Shown here: positions 44,244 to 56,736 of the stretch, one piece after another
How the letters are laid out: every line of letters starts with the position of its first letter
Numbering within the stretch: the first letter of the stretch is position 1
Assembly (NCBI GenBank): GCA_013368315.1
Contig: JAACJM010000022.1
Coordinates: forward strand, 434,001 to 498,000
Origin: Tetrapyrgos nigripes
Lineage: Eukaryota; Basidiomycota; Agaricomycetes; Agaricales; Campanellaceae
DNA length: 64,000 bases
Direction of reading: 5' to 3'
Translations under genes and position numbers: made by a program
Notes under the pieces: model-generated
Told to the model about the DNA's origin: nothing
The model's database searches: none
The model's input: the letters and a program-made list of their open reading frames with translations, nothing else

Positions 44244-44730
44244 ATTCTCCGGTTCATCCTATCCTCTTTACCCTCCGCTATGCATGTCTGTCATATGTAT
44301 CTATGCCCAGCAATCATGACATGTAATAAAAAAGCTCCTTCCAGTCACGTCAAATGAATCTCTTCTCGTCGCAGCGTCATTCAAACCCAGTTTATCTAGT
44401 CCGTCGGTTGATGTAGAGGCTTAGCTCATGAACAGCGAGGAAAGGATTGTCAGACATAGTTTGAAGCAACCCATTTGGGATGACCACGCTTACTTTTAAA
44501 AAAACTTCCCGGTCAGGCTACTCAGGTGTTTCAGAGACATCTACATCGTCGGCCCTTTTTGTAACGTTTAGCCCTGCGTTTGTCATTGAAAGAAGAGCGA
44601 GAACATTGAGTCACAGGATTAATTGTGCCTACGCATGTGCGTATGATGAGCATGTCACTGCTTCTCCAACTGAATATCAGTCTATAGGTATAAGTAAACG
44701 CTGGCCGCTTGATCAATGTCAGCGTGGATC
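44244..44730. other. Intergenic, no gene seen
   Basis: 3' flank of eL31 and promoter of the GH92 gene. No exon recognised. Confidence 0.5.
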
Positions 44731-47700
44731 ATGCTCTCATCTTGGAGAGGCATGCTTGTCTTTGCCTTTGTGTTTTTTGTTTCAATCTCGGCACGCGCAG
44801 AGGCAACAAACCTTACCTCACTCGCTAATCTATTCATTGGAACAGCTTCTGGTGCGAACGGTGGCAGCGGTGGAAATGCATTCCCTGGTATGTTCGTCGA
44901 ATCCAATCGTCGTTAACTCTGTCCTGAAGTGACCGAAAGGTGCTGCTGTACCTCATGCGATGGCCAAAGTTCAGCTTGTAATCTTTTTGACTTATACATT
45001 GCCCTGATACATGCATTATAGGTCGGGATAGATGTCAGCACAGCACCCAGACAAGCAGGCTACATTTCAGACAATTCTTCCATCACTGGCATCTCTTTGA
45101 TGCATGATGAAGGAACTGGAGGCAACACAAACGGCGGATATGGAATATTTCCTCTGTTTCCTCTCAAAAATTGTACATTCGAATCATGCCCAGTTGGCAT
45201 AGGTGCTCGAGCAGCGTTGCGTGCAGCTGGTGCGGACGGTGCGTGAAGTTTCACTGAACTGTTGACAGAATTTGTTGACGTAGTTTCTTCAGCCGCGACG
45301 CCTGGGTACTTCACTACCAAATTCGTAAACAACATCCAGATTGAAACGACTTCGACACGTCGTGCCGGCCTCATTCGTTTCACCTTCCCGGATTCTGAGC
45401 AAAACCACATAGTGGTTGACCTTGCTCATGATCTAGGCCGCTCATTTTCAGGCGGTAGCATCGCAATCACGTCTGATGGTCGAGTGGAGTTGAGTGGGGT
45501 ATTCTTACAGGCAAGTTTGCGATGATAATTCTCAAATTGCTGGTTGTTCACACCTCTGCAGAGTTATGGAACAGACAATTATACAGCCTATGCTTGCTAT
45601 GACTTCACCCCACCATCTTCTCTGTCTCCCCAGCCAATAGTCAAATTTGGCACATTTAAATCCGATTCCGTCTCCAATACATCTAGCATCACGGTCACCC
45701 CGTCAGATAACTCGAGCATATCACTGTCTTTCCCATTCACGTCATCCGTCTCCAAAATTGAAGCTGGTGGACTTCTCTCATTCAATGCTAGTAGTATCAC
45801 TGCTCGTTTTGGTGTATCTTTCATCAGCTCATCTCAAGCCTGTGCCAACGCCGAAGAAGAGGTTCCAGATTGGGATTTTGATGGCATAAGGGAAGCTTCC
45901 AGATCCAGTTGGGAGACTGTGTTGGAAAGGGTGCTCGTAGATGTTGAGAAGGAAAATACTACAGTCGTGGAGTTGCTGTATTCTTCGGTGAGATTTTGAA
46001 TGAGTCAAAGAGGCGTACTAGCCCTTATTGACGGTTTGAAAGTTGTATCGCGCTTCGCTTGTTCCAGCAAACATGACTGGAGAGAATCCTTACTGGACAT
46101 CGGAGTCTCCTTTCTTTGATGCGTTATTTTGGTGAGTCACTCGATGCCTTTCGCCAGTTCCTATCTGTATGCTGAAACTTGACTAGCTCATGGGACACCT
46201 TCCGCACCGTTCACCCTCTATTGTCTATTTTGTCTCCTGTTGAGTGGGGAGGAATCGTCAGCTCTTATGTTGACGGATGGCGTCATACGGGTGGGTCTTA
46301 TTGGACCTACAGTCAAACCTATCACTCATGATAAAATAGGTTATATTCCCGAATGTCGAGCAAACACGAAAAAGTGAGCATCCCGATTTCTGGAGCAGGC
46401 GCCACCAGTCCCTGACGAAGTCACCTCCACCAGTGGCTACGTGCAAGGGGGAAGCGATGGAATGCCTATTCTCGGAGACTTTGCAGTCAAATACGGCTCT
46501 CGAGCTCAAGACCTTGGTGTGTCGACGGATAGCTTGTATCAAGCTCTTGTGGATACTGCAGAAAACACTGTAAGGATAATGACTTCTCTCTTCAAGTCTT
46601 GCGTGTCACTGACTCTGGGGCATTTCTAGCCACCAGATTGGTACAGAGGTGATTTGTGTTTCCTCTTGTTCTCCGTGCACGCTGATCGCAACGCAAGTAC
46701 AGTCGGCAGGCAAAACACTGCTTGGAAGACGTTTGGCTATATACCCACTGACTGGGACGATCCGTCTGGAAGTACAGGGCTAGCTACGCGAGAGGCATCT
46801 AGAGCCTACGAGGTGGGTATTCATCGGTTTGCTCAGACATCATGATGCTAAAATGACAGTGGACAGTATGCTCTAGGCGATTTCGCCGTTCGTCAAGCGG
46901 CACTTGCGTTGGGCAAGTCTTCTGAGGATGTCGCCCTCTATGCCAATCGCTCCATGAACTTTGTCAACATGTGGGATCCTAATGTGACTTCGGATGGTTT
47001 CAGTGGGTTTGCGCAAAGACGATTTCCGGTATGTTGAATTACCCTTCCAGTAAAGCTGGACTGAATGGGAGCTGGATATCTTTAGAATGGTACATTTGCG
47101 CTCAGTCCTCCAGATGCTTGCTCGCCGGTTGATCCAACACCACACTCTTGTGCAAGAGGAGACGATAATGATACTGGTGCGTTTCATTGTGCATTGCGTG
47201 CTGGGCTGCAATTAGTGACCTGTTCGATAGGTTTTTATGAATGTAAGTTCAGTCTCCTTCTGAAAGAGTTTAAACACATCCCTTTACTCTCTAGCATCTT
47301 CATGGGAGATGAGCTTTTTTGCTCCGCACTCCGTAGCGACCTTGATCAGGTTAATGGGCGGAACTGACACCTTCATAAACAGAGTGTAGGTGTCACCAAT
47401 TTTTACGACCATGGTACTGAATCAGGTTCATGCAATAGTAATCATTACTTTGACAAACCATACTTCCAAGCCGGAAACGAACCATCTTTCAACATACCCT
47501 GGATCTACCATTACGCCAATCGTCCGGACCTCAGTGTCTTACGTGTCAGGCAAGTGGTTTTCAAAAGCTTTAACACAGGCATTGGCGGGTGAGTCCTTGT
47601 TCTCGCTGGCACTTGGTCTTGGTCTTACTGACAATTTATGATTAGTATTCCTGGAAATGACGACAGCGGAGCTATGGCGAGTCTCCTCGTCTTCCACCTC

Positions 47701-48051
47701 TTAGGGCTCTACCCCGTCGTAGCATCAAAACAATTCCTCATTGGCTCACCATTTGTCTCCTCTTTCACCCTGGTCAATGACTTTTTGGGCACCCAGACGA
47801 GGTTTATCGTCAATGGCTTTGATGAAGCCACCGTTACTGCTAACCCTCCAAATGGTAGCAGACTATTCGTAAAGAGTGTGGTGATCAATGGAGTTCAGAG
47901 CGATAGTTTGTGTGTTATTGACTTTGACGACGTTATAGGTGGAGGGGAAATTGTGCTTGAGGTTGATGGAGATGCTGAAGCTGCACAGACGAGGGGTTGT
48001 GGGTCGACTGGTCTACCCGACTCCCTGGAAACAGGTGGATTCGCTGGGTAA
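44731..48051 (+). CDS. Secreted GH92 alpha-mannosidase
   Basis: At least twelve exons from ATG 44731 to TAA 48049-48051. The signal peptide MLSSWRGMLVFAFVFFVSIS-ARA is followed by the GH92 start: LANLFIGTASGANGGSGGNA-FPGAAVPHAMAKVGIDVS. Other family blocks: GISLMHDEGTGG, NHIVVDLAHDLGRS, MTGENPYWTSESPFFDALF, CSWDTFRTVHPLLSILSP, GWRHTGYIPECRA, VQGGSDGMPILGDF, GNEPSFNIPWIYHYANRPD and PGNDDSGAMASLLVFHLLGL-YPV. The conserved acids in GNEPS and GNDDSG correspond to the calcium-dependent inverting active site of the family. It would trim alpha-mannose residues (commonly alpha-1,2) from glycoproteins or mannans outside the cell. Several N-glycosylation sites are present. No lesion found. Confidence 0.92.
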
Positions 48052-48184
48052 ACGAGTCAATCAATCAATGCTGCATTCCGAGGATGTGATAGCTGCTACA
48101 TAAAGCGACGATAGAATACAGAGGTATTAGGGTGTGTATTATGGATACAGTAGCAGTAGGTATGGATGTGTTTCAAGTTGTGGA

Positions 48185-48565
48185 TCACTTGCGGTTTAGC
48201 TCGGCTTGCCTAGCTCTCAGCTCGTCACGGCTCTAGGAACGAGGGAGAAAATTAGCATACACCGGATTGATTATAGACACAGTTAAAAACTCACCGCTGG
48301 CTCTGGTAGCTGCTCATTAGGAATCTGAGGTCCATGTGCGTGGTGCGCCGCCATAGCATCATTGTTTCTCAACCCACTCGAAGGTTGGAGATCAGCAGGG
48401 TCATTGGTTTTCTGTGAATGAAATAGAGGGTAAGTACTGCAAATCAACGTCACTGCGAGAACGACATACAGCAGGGTGAGGTTGAATGGAGAAGGTAGGC
48501 TCTTCACTCTGAGAGGAAGAGTTGCTTGTAACAGACTCTTTTATCTTGTTAATCAGGTTGGACAT
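48185..48565 (-). CDS. Small hypothetical protein, about 82 aa
   Basis: Three exons join in frame: ATG at 48563-48565 (MSNLINKIKESVTSNSSSQS...FSIQPHPA), a middle exon (KTNDPADLQPSSGLRNNDAM...HAHGPQIPNEQLPEPA) and a last exon (SRDELRARQAELNRK, stop 48185-48187), separated by GTATGT..CACAG and GTGAGT..CCTAG introns. The protein is hydrophilic and likely disordered, with an amphipathic start and a charged end. It has no signal peptide or membrane segment. The clean splice structure argues for a real gene. Function unknown. Confidence 0.65.
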
Positions 48566-50100
48566 GTTGTAGGATAGTGAGGATGAGTAGAAAGGTCTTG
48601 AGCTTTTATGCAGAACAGAAAGAATGACGTATGTCTGAAAGCTGCGGGGCATTGCTGCGTACCCCTATTTATGATGTCATTTACTGCGCTCATTCTCTGG
48701 AGTCAGTGGATGTCATATTAACCCAAGGGCCCCAAGTCCTAGTCTGTCCTAGCTTATCGTGATGAGAGTCACTAGGGGATCTAGATGATAGATCCGATTC
48801 TCTAGTAGGAGCTGCTACAGACAAGTGTCAGGAGACTAAGCTGGGCAAGCTGCCACCCCCTGGTGAAATGAGAGCGCCGTGGACATCGAGTTACCTTCTC
48901 CTTCGCAACCTTCCTAGCCATTCCTCCTCCTCTTCATCTTCCCTTCGTTAGCATGCCTGAGGAGTTTGCGAAGACTCAATACCAACTCAATACACTGGCA
49001 TCAACTTGGAGCGAGCGCCTCCCGTCAGAAGTGCTGTGAAGACTGCTTGAAGATTTGGCCTTTCTAGTCGGTAAACCAGGAGCGGTCTACGCAGGGAGGA
49101 TATAAGTTGGCTGCCAATTTAAGAGGACCTGGCATTACTCGACGTCAACTCACACCTCGTCTCTTGTATCGCCCAAAATACTGTTTCAGCCTTTCGTTCA
49201 TCAGTAAAGTCCACGAACATCAGTTCCAGCACTTAACGTGGGCAGGTGATGGACATGGACGATTTCAAGGAATGGCTTATCTTGGCTATGCCGAAGACAA
49301 GAGTGGTACTAGGATTCTTCTGCACGATCTCCTCGAATACCACTGCAAGGAATTGTCTCTCCTGATGGACCTTATCTTCTATGGGCGACGGAAAAGCTGG
49401 TTGAAAAAGGGTCATCTCACAAAGGCCCATTTCTAGGAGCTGCTGAAAGCACTCAAAACATATACTGGCACTCCAGTGAACAGGTTACCGACTTTGGCAC
49501 CCCAAAGCTATATCTCCATGATACTGGGGATGATGGACTCATGGAGGCCGGTTTAGTGGGTGCTGATATGAGAACAGGGCTGTTATCGCTAAGCTCCATG
49601 GTGGTGGCGAAATTGAAGTAGATTTACGGGCCGGGATACATGCAATGGATGGACGTTGGATGGACGTTGGATGGACGGTGCCATGGTAAGCTTTCATCGT
49701 TTCCATATCCGATACACGCCCTGACTCGGAGCATATATTTGCAAGGACATTCCATTCGCAAACATGGCCCTGCCTCCGGTTCTTTATTATCTCTTGTGTC
49801 ATGATCATAACCAATACTGGCAAGTTGTGCAGTCGTCTTCCGAGTAGAATCAATCTGTGAGTGTCATAACCGATTCTCGTACATAAGCCCCTCATTTTTC
49901 GAAGGATTTGCGGGTTTTGGCAAATCTATTCTGAATCTGAGGGTCTAGAGCCGTTCCTGAGGCGTCTTTGACGACACACCCCTGACGGATCTTGTCAAGA
50001 ATTGGGTCAAGGCGGAGCCAGCAGGCTTGAAGGCCTAAGACGGTCAGACCTGACCAAGAAGATCAAGAAGATAGAACCAGTACCCCCGATGCAGGACGCC
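48566..50100. other. Gene-poor stretch, possible decayed sequence
   Basis: No intact gene. The direct repeat GTTGGATGGAC occurs three times near 49650-49678. A frame at 49107-49436 (+) has no recognisable family and no splice support. Confidence 0.4.
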
Positions 50101-50123
50101 TGATGATTATCTGCTGGGGCGAA

Positions 50124-50429
50124 ACTAGATGATATTAGCCCGAAGAAAGTGACGGCTGCAGACAAGCGAATCTTCGGCGGGAAACTGAGCAGGAAGGGGA
50201 AGCCTGAGCATCAACTTGCACAAGTTGTGGATGTGTTCATGGAAACCCAACTCGAGCAGATAAAGCTTCATATGGACGGTACGAGTCAAACACCCCCCTA
50301 GTCTGCTCGTTCAGCTTACTCCGTTGCATCAGCTTTTACGAAGCGACTAGTGCACGACAAATTGTCTGAAGAGCTGCGTGAGGTGGGAGAGTTGGAAGGC
50401 CTTTTTAGTGCCGCCCCTGTAAAGCTTGA
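50124..50429 (+). pseudogene. Orphan exon pair of unknown gene
   Basis: Two stretches splice in frame: about 50124-50279 (AKLDDISPKKVTAADKRIFG, then KLSRKGKPEHQLAQVVDVFM and LEQIKLHMD) and 50331-50429 (AFTKRLVHDKLSEELREVGE, ending at TAG), joined by GTACGA..CATCAG. The first stretch is preceded by in-frame TGA TGA (about 50101-50110) with no good acceptor after it, so the 5' part appears lost or frameshifted. Family not recognised. Confidence 0.35.
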
Positions 50430-50697
50430 ATAGTATGGACATTGTACTTTATATATCGGAGGCGTCCTGCTTATCTTCATTTCTCTCGTCTTTTCCTGAA
50501 AGATTATCGATTAGGCGCCGAGCAGGTCATACTATCCTTGTACGTTGGAGCAGTTTTGGAGAGAGGAGCCAAAACCGGATTACTCGCACTCATGACAGCC
50601 ATACTGGGGTATTGTCGATAGGACACTTGTTGTTGCATCACGGACTAAAATACACCATACACTAGGACGCTGAAGTGTTGAAAAAATAGTACAGGAG

Positions 50698-51600
50698 TTA
50701 CTTTGGGGCCATCATCCTTTGGAATTCTGGAGAGAAAACAGTAAGCGAAAGACTATACAAGATCTGAAAGGACCAGCGCACCTTCAAAATTGATTTGTCC
50801 GTCGCCGTTAACATCAGCTTCCTACAATTCCCTACAATTCAGCAAAAATCGGTGCGTTAAAGCTCGGAAGATTCGTCACCTTCATCATAGCGTCAATCTC
50901 AGCATCGGTGAGGTCCTCGCCTGCAAAGCACGACCTGGGTCAGTACGCAGACACCAAGAAACACAAAAGAAACACGCACCCAGCTTCTTCATGACTTTCT
51001 TCAGTTCATCGGCAGTAATCGACCCACTTTTATCAGAGTCGAAGACAGCAAACGCAGCTCGCAGTTCAGCATCAGTATCTGTGTCCTGCAACTTCTTCGC
51101 CATCATGATCAAGAACTCTTGAAAATCGATAGTGCCGTTTCCATCTCTGTCGACCTACGAAGGTGGTTCAACGACCGGTAGAGGATTACTTTAAGTAACA
51201 TAAACTACCTCGTTGATCATATCGTTCAGGTCGGTTTCGGAGGGATTTTGGCCTAGAGAACGCATGACTGTTCCGAGCTCTTGGGTGGTGATGGTACCGT
51301 CGCCATCTACAAAGAGATGCCGTGTAAGTGTTCGAAGTAGATGAATTTATGTCTCCGCTTGCCTTTGTCAAAGAGCGAAAAAGCTTCCTTGAATTCTGTT
51401 GGCCAAGAGTTTTGGGATACATACAATTACTTGTGAATTCCGCGAGTTACACACCATTGATTTGCTCTATCCGAGATCGAATGTTAGCCCCTGTGCTAGC
51501 TCATCGATGTAGAATTACCTTCGGTCTGTTGGATATGATCTGTTAGTTTGAAATATTGAACGGTCAGGAAGACACACAGACGCACCAGTTGGTCGGACAT
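50698..51600 (-). CDS. Divergent calmodulin-like protein
   Basis: Exons start at ATG 51600 (MSDQL / TE / EQIN / [11 protein letters not shown]) and end at TAA 50698-50700 ([10 protein letters not shown]). Four EF-hands are present with full acidic loops: [48 protein letters not shown]. The N-lobe is close to calmodulin, but the C-lobe and central helix diverge ([40 protein letters not shown]). It is a Ca2+ sensor, probably with different partners from canonical calmodulin. It lies tandem with canonical calmodulin (51937-52771), same strand, sharing intron positions. The intron after the first EF loop (FDK) uses a GC donor (51361-51362), where the paralogue has GT. Confidence 0.9.
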
Positions 51601-51936
51601 TCTGGGAGTTCTCGGGTAGGAGTGACGGAGTGAAGAAAAGGGTGACTGTTGGGAATAAGATCTCTGTTGATCCAAGAAAGGGAAACACGTTACTCGTTCA
51701 GAGGGGTCTTTTTCGCTATCATGACTTTTGCAAGCCTTTTATGTCTGGGTCGACACGTCCCTGGTCTGCACCGCCTGTGTGAGATATGCGGGGTGAGGCC
51801 ATACATCCTGCATCGCCGCAGACTGGTGGGAATAACTGCGAGAATCGCAGTGCTATTTATTCAACTACAACGTACATACACTACAGCCATATATGACTCA
51901 AGCCGACAGGAAATCCTAATAAAAGCAGTACACAAT

Positions 51937-52771
51937 TTATTTCGAAAGCATCATCTTATAGAAAACAATGTCAGAGCAGAGTTTCGATAGTAGGAAAGGG
52001 TTTCATTACCTTGACGAATTCTGGAAACGAAGGAAAAAATCAGCGAAAAATCTGGAGGCCTAAAGGGATGAGCGCACCGTCGTAGTTAATTTGTCCATCG
52101 CCATCAACATCAGCCTCGCGAATCATCTCATCTACCTCGCTATCGGACAGTTTCTCGCCTGTTACGCTTATGAATAACTGTGAAGAAAAACAGGAGGTAG
52201 ACTGCTCACCCAAGTTCGTCATGACATGTCGCAGCTCGGCAGCACTGATGTATCCATTTCCATCCTTGTCAAAGACCTTGAAGGCTTCCTTAATCTCCTC
52301 CTCGCTATCCGTGTCGCGCATCTTGCGCGCCATCATCGTAAGGAACTCGGGGAAATCGATGGTACCGTTACCATCGGCATCGACTTCATTTATCATGTCG
52401 TGAAGCTCAGCTTCGGTGGGGTTTTGGCCTAGAGAGCGCATGACAGTGCCGAGCTCCTTGGTGGTGATGGTGCCATCTCCATCTGTGGAGGAACGGACTC
52501 AGTCAGTCCAGATGCGACGATATGCAGCACGAATTGAATAGAACCTTTGTCGAAAAGAGAGAAGGCCTCCTTGAATTCTGGGATTTGTCATTGAGCTGCA
52601 ACGAGGACGATGACCATATAAACGCACCGGAAATTTGCTCTGCAAGGAAGTGTCGCGGCATTTAGGCTACTGCGCATATTGTGTTAGACTTTCCTACACA
52701 CCTTCAGACTGCGTTTCTCAGTTTACTGTAGAAAGAGAAGAAAGTAGGATTCTTACCAGTTGATCAGCCAT
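51937..52771 (-). CDS. CMD1: Calmodulin
   Basis: Exons from ATG 52771 (MADQL) to TAA 51937-51939, the last being MMLSK. The product is a canonical 149-aa-type calmodulin: [115 protein letters not shown]. All four EF-hand loops keep the acidic residues. It is an essential Ca2+ sensor regulating kinases and calcineurin in the cytosol. Reading through the penultimate intron gives a false ending ([12 protein letters not shown]). Confidence 0.95.
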
Positions 52772-53143
52772 GTTGGTTCGTTACAGAGGATGAGTTTTAA
52801 AAAATGGCTGACAGTGGTCAAGAGATCGCGGCTATCTCCGGTCACTGTTGGATTCATCACTCCCCGTATTTCCTTCACAGTAAAGGTGCCAAGCTTCAGG
52901 CTTCAGGTTTCTTCAAGGTACTTCCAAGACTCCCTCAATCTCCTCTGGATGCCCCTGGAAAGAGCTGTAAATTCTCGGAGAAATCTATCCACCTGACATT
53001 CATTAAGACTATGCATACATACGTTGCCCAAGAAGATGCATACGTTGGGTACTATAACCAGGGCATCAAACGGGCCGCAACAGGGTCATGAGCTCTGCAT
53101 GCATACATAAAGCTTGAGCATCCAGGATGCTGCATCCTGCGAC
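52772..53143. other. Divergent promoter region, calmodulin / GH105
   Basis: 372 bp between opposite start codons. Near 53107-53138 the GCATCC/GGATGC words form a small imperfect palindrome (CATCCAGGATGCTGCATCC). No gene seen. Confidence 0.5.
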
Positions 53144-54598
53144 ATGCGTACCTCCTTCCTTCTCAGTCTATCTGTCCTAACCCAACTCGGATGCGCTCTA
53201 GCTCGCCCGAGCTCCAATGCAGTTTGGGCAGCTGATTCTGCCATTTCTCGGGGGCAAGGCAACGGTCTTGATGCCAATGGACAGCTCACTGTCTCTTATG
53301 AGCATGGAGAATTTTGGTGGGGTTTAAGGCTCCTCTACGAAAAAACCGGAAACCAGTCGTATTTCGATTACATCCTGAACGGTGCTAGTCGCATCGTCTC
53401 TAATAATGGGACCGTCATTGGAAATTATAAGTAAGTGGCCTTGCTCCCTTCAAGAACCATGTCTGACGCCTGTACAGAGTATCTGACTTTTCTTTGGACC
53501 CAGTGAGGTGAACAATGATTTATTCGTCTGATCAGAATGCTTTCTTACCTTTCACTTCATAGGACTGGCCCAACCTTTTTGTACCTGTACGCAATACAAC
53601 CTCAGTTGTTTTTGCAGAATCTAAACTGACGTGGTTTATTCAGCTTCAATCAGACCGGAGATGCGAAATGGAAAAAAGCCGCAGACGAATATTTGACCCA
53701 GCTGCATGGCCATCCACGGACCACCCAAAAACAGTTCTGGCATAAATTGATCTACCCTAACCAAGGTAAGAAACTGTAAATGTCAGTTTCATCGTATTCA
53801 TCAACTCTTCTGCTTTGCTAGGCTGGCTCGACGGCATCTACATGGGCGAGATTTTCTACGCCCAATACACTAACGATCTCCAAAGAAACAATCTCACTGC
53901 TTGGGCCGACATTACGCTTCAATTCCAACTCATGTTTGAAAACACTCTCCAGAATGCTACAGCTCCCAACAACACCCACTTGCTCTATCACGGATATGAC
54001 CACTCCTTCAAGGCTGTCTGGGCTTCTCCCGACCGAGGACATTCACCGGAGGTCTGGGACCGTGCTCTCGGATGGTACATGATGGCTCTCGTTGATGTAC
54101 TCGACATCATGCCTGCTTCCAACCCAGGGCATGCTACTCTCCTCCACATTCTTCAAACCCTTGCACCTCCCCTTGTCGCCGCTGCTGATCCACACAGCGG
54201 CGTATGGTGGCTCGTTATGACTCAACCCGGTCGAGAAGGAAATTACTTTGAGAGCAGTGGTGCAGCGATGTTTGTCTATTCGCTGTTGAAGGGAGTCAGA
54301 CGTGGATATATTTCAGATAAAGACGGAAGTATTGTCGCTGCGTCGAAGAAGGCTTATGCATACTTTTTGGATAACTTTGTGGTTCCCAACTCGAATGGGA
54401 CCATGGATTGGACGCATACGGTCTCCGTAGGAAGTCTCAGCACCACAGGAGACTACAATGTACGTCGTCAGCTGTCCCTTCCCCCTTTCCCTGTTAATAA
54501 TTCCTCTGCAGTACTATATTAGTCAAACTACCCCGGTCAATGATCTCAAAGGAGTTGGTGCCTTCCTTCTGGCAAGTCTTGAGATAGAACGGCTCTAG
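53144..54598 (+). CDS. Secreted GH105 unsaturated rhamnogalacturonyl hydrolase
   Basis: Five or six exons from ATG 53144 to TAG 54596-54598. The signal peptide MRTSFLLSLSVLTQLGCALA is followed by an all-alpha (alpha/alpha)6 barrel with family blocks EHGEFWWGLRLLYEKTGN, YKVSDFSLDPVRTGPTFLYL, QFWHKLIYPNQGWLDGIYMG (the Asp in WLDGIYM is the expected catalytic acid), YHGYDHSFKAVWA, GHSPEVWDRALGWYMMALVD and GREGNYFESSGAAMFVYSLL-KGVRRG. The family removes unsaturated uronic acid from pectin fragments after lyase cleavage, so this points to plant cell-wall degradation. Length and motifs look complete. Confidence 0.9.
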
Positions 54599-56736
54599 TT
54601 CAGTCTCCTTGAAAGACTGATACATCTCGTTTTTTCCCTTGGTCAGCCTTGCCCGAGATGTATCGGTATATCCTCTTAGTCAAAGACGATTTGCAAGTTA
54701 TAACAGATGACTGGTGTATATATGTACGTATGTCAATCGAAGAAAGTACTGTACAATGCCACCCAGAGCTCAATACTTACCGAAAACGCTCGCCACTTAC
54801 ACCACTCGTTTCCAGACCGTTTTTGTGGAACCCCGGTCTACACTTCACTTCATTCCGCAAGGTTTGAATATGATACCAAGGCCGCGACACCGCATTATGA
54901 CCTACATATTAGGACTGAGAAATTCCGTGACGAAATTTGTTCGTACCAATACTAATACATAGAGGCTCAGGGTATCAACCGAAAAATCGGGATTTTGAAG
55001 ATCAACCCTAGGGTGTATCGGGATTCTGGGAACAGAACTGTGAATGGCGATTATCTTGAAAGCTTGGTCACACATGTTCCCCGAGGATCGAGAAAACCAT
55101 AAAGTATGGGCGCCGGATTGTATTGACGGTACGATTCTTATGCGCAACGGGTTGACTAACTTGAAGACCAATGAAACAGTAGTACGTATGTACCTACATC
55201 ATAGTGGCTGACAGATCCTGGAAACTTCATTCGAGTTATTAAATTGTGGCTGCTCTTCACAGAACTCCAGACCCACCGAGTAATCCGGAAAGTTGTTCAA
55301 GACCGGCGGAAAGGATCTTGAGTGCCTCGATTTCTTATTCAAGAGTGTTCCGGCTCCCTTCCCTATCTAGCTGTTTTCCGAATCTACCGCATCCAAGTAA
55401 GCGCCAGTTTTCGAGGAAGGGGACGTCATAAGGTTTCCAGGATACACTCGTAAACGAAGGGTTCCGGGGAGTCGGATAACGAGGGAAGGAGATTGCAGAA
55501 CAGAGTAGGAGAGGCCCAGAGAGAAGGATGAGGAGATGCAGGGTTATGTCGTTGTAGATTTTGGGAAAGCGTTTAGGAAGCTTCAGAATGTCATCTGAGA
55601 TCATATATACAGGCTCAAAATATAGCCTCAATCAGAACTGACGACAGAAAGGACGGGCACCACGCGCCTTGCGCAAATGCGTGAAAAAAGCGGATGGCGG
55701 GCCTTTCAATTCCTGTATGTGAACACGAGGCTCCCGTTACCTATCTAGGCGAGTGGTATCTTCGAGATTTTCCGTGAAGCACATTGGAGCGGAAACAATG
55801 ACATATGTCATACAACTTGAAGAAGGAGTCGAGGAGATGCAGTATGTTTGTGAACCGGTAGGCAGGACCTCGGAGTCACCCATGAGACATTCCGAGGTGA
55901 CCACATTGCCATACTAGACGCTTATCCTCGCCAACTAAAAGGTCACTCGGGATAGTGGTTGGCGAAGGAGTCTGTTGAACAAAGCCGAAAGAAACATTAA
56001 CCGGATCAGACTATCGAAGATCTTCTGCTGGGGCACCAGTGAAAGCCGTGGGTTGCAAAGCTTGTTTCGGTGTTCGGGAAAAAATTGAAGGTGACCTAAT
56101 TCTAGTCAGAGTTGATGTATCCAACATTCCGAAGGACCTACAGACAGGAAACAATCTTGCAGTTATGATTGACATCCTAGTTGAAGGGTTCGGCGTCCCT
56201 ATAAGTAACTGTAATGACGCGTCGCAGGCTTGACGGGATTCTCTGTGGAGGAGTAAACCAGTCCATCATCACGGGTACGTCCGAACGCCGGAGGCGGATC
56301 AAAGAACAGATTCCATGTGTAGAAACTACACTACTCTGCGCAGACGCCGCCTTTTTGAGGTCGAGACAAAGCTGCGCCGCCTGCCAAGCTTGCAGATCGC
56401 TATGTTGAGATTGAAGGCACACCACGACCACGTGCTTACTCTCTGTCTTCATCTTGGGCCGCTATCTGCCCAAGAAGCATCATAGAAGCCTCTTATCCGA
56501 ATGACACGGTGCTTCCGCTTGAGGTGTGACCGGCACACTTCTCACTCCATCGCTGCATTGGGCACAAGGAACGTCCGAGTATGTTTTCAGGGCTTATGGC
56601 ATGCTTGGAATACGGAATGATCCTTCTGCGGTGCCTCAGTTTTTCTGGAACGTTTTTTTCTCAAAATTGATTCTTCTAACTGATCGACATTTCGTTCACA
56701 ATCTATAGATCTCGCAATGTGCTCAACTTTACCAAA
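54599..56736. other. Long gene-poor stretch
   Basis: No intact gene recognised in 2.1 kb. A frame at 56039-56233 (+) reads KIEGDLILVRVDVSNIPKD with exon-like composition but no family or splice support. Other short frames look random. Confidence 0.4.
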
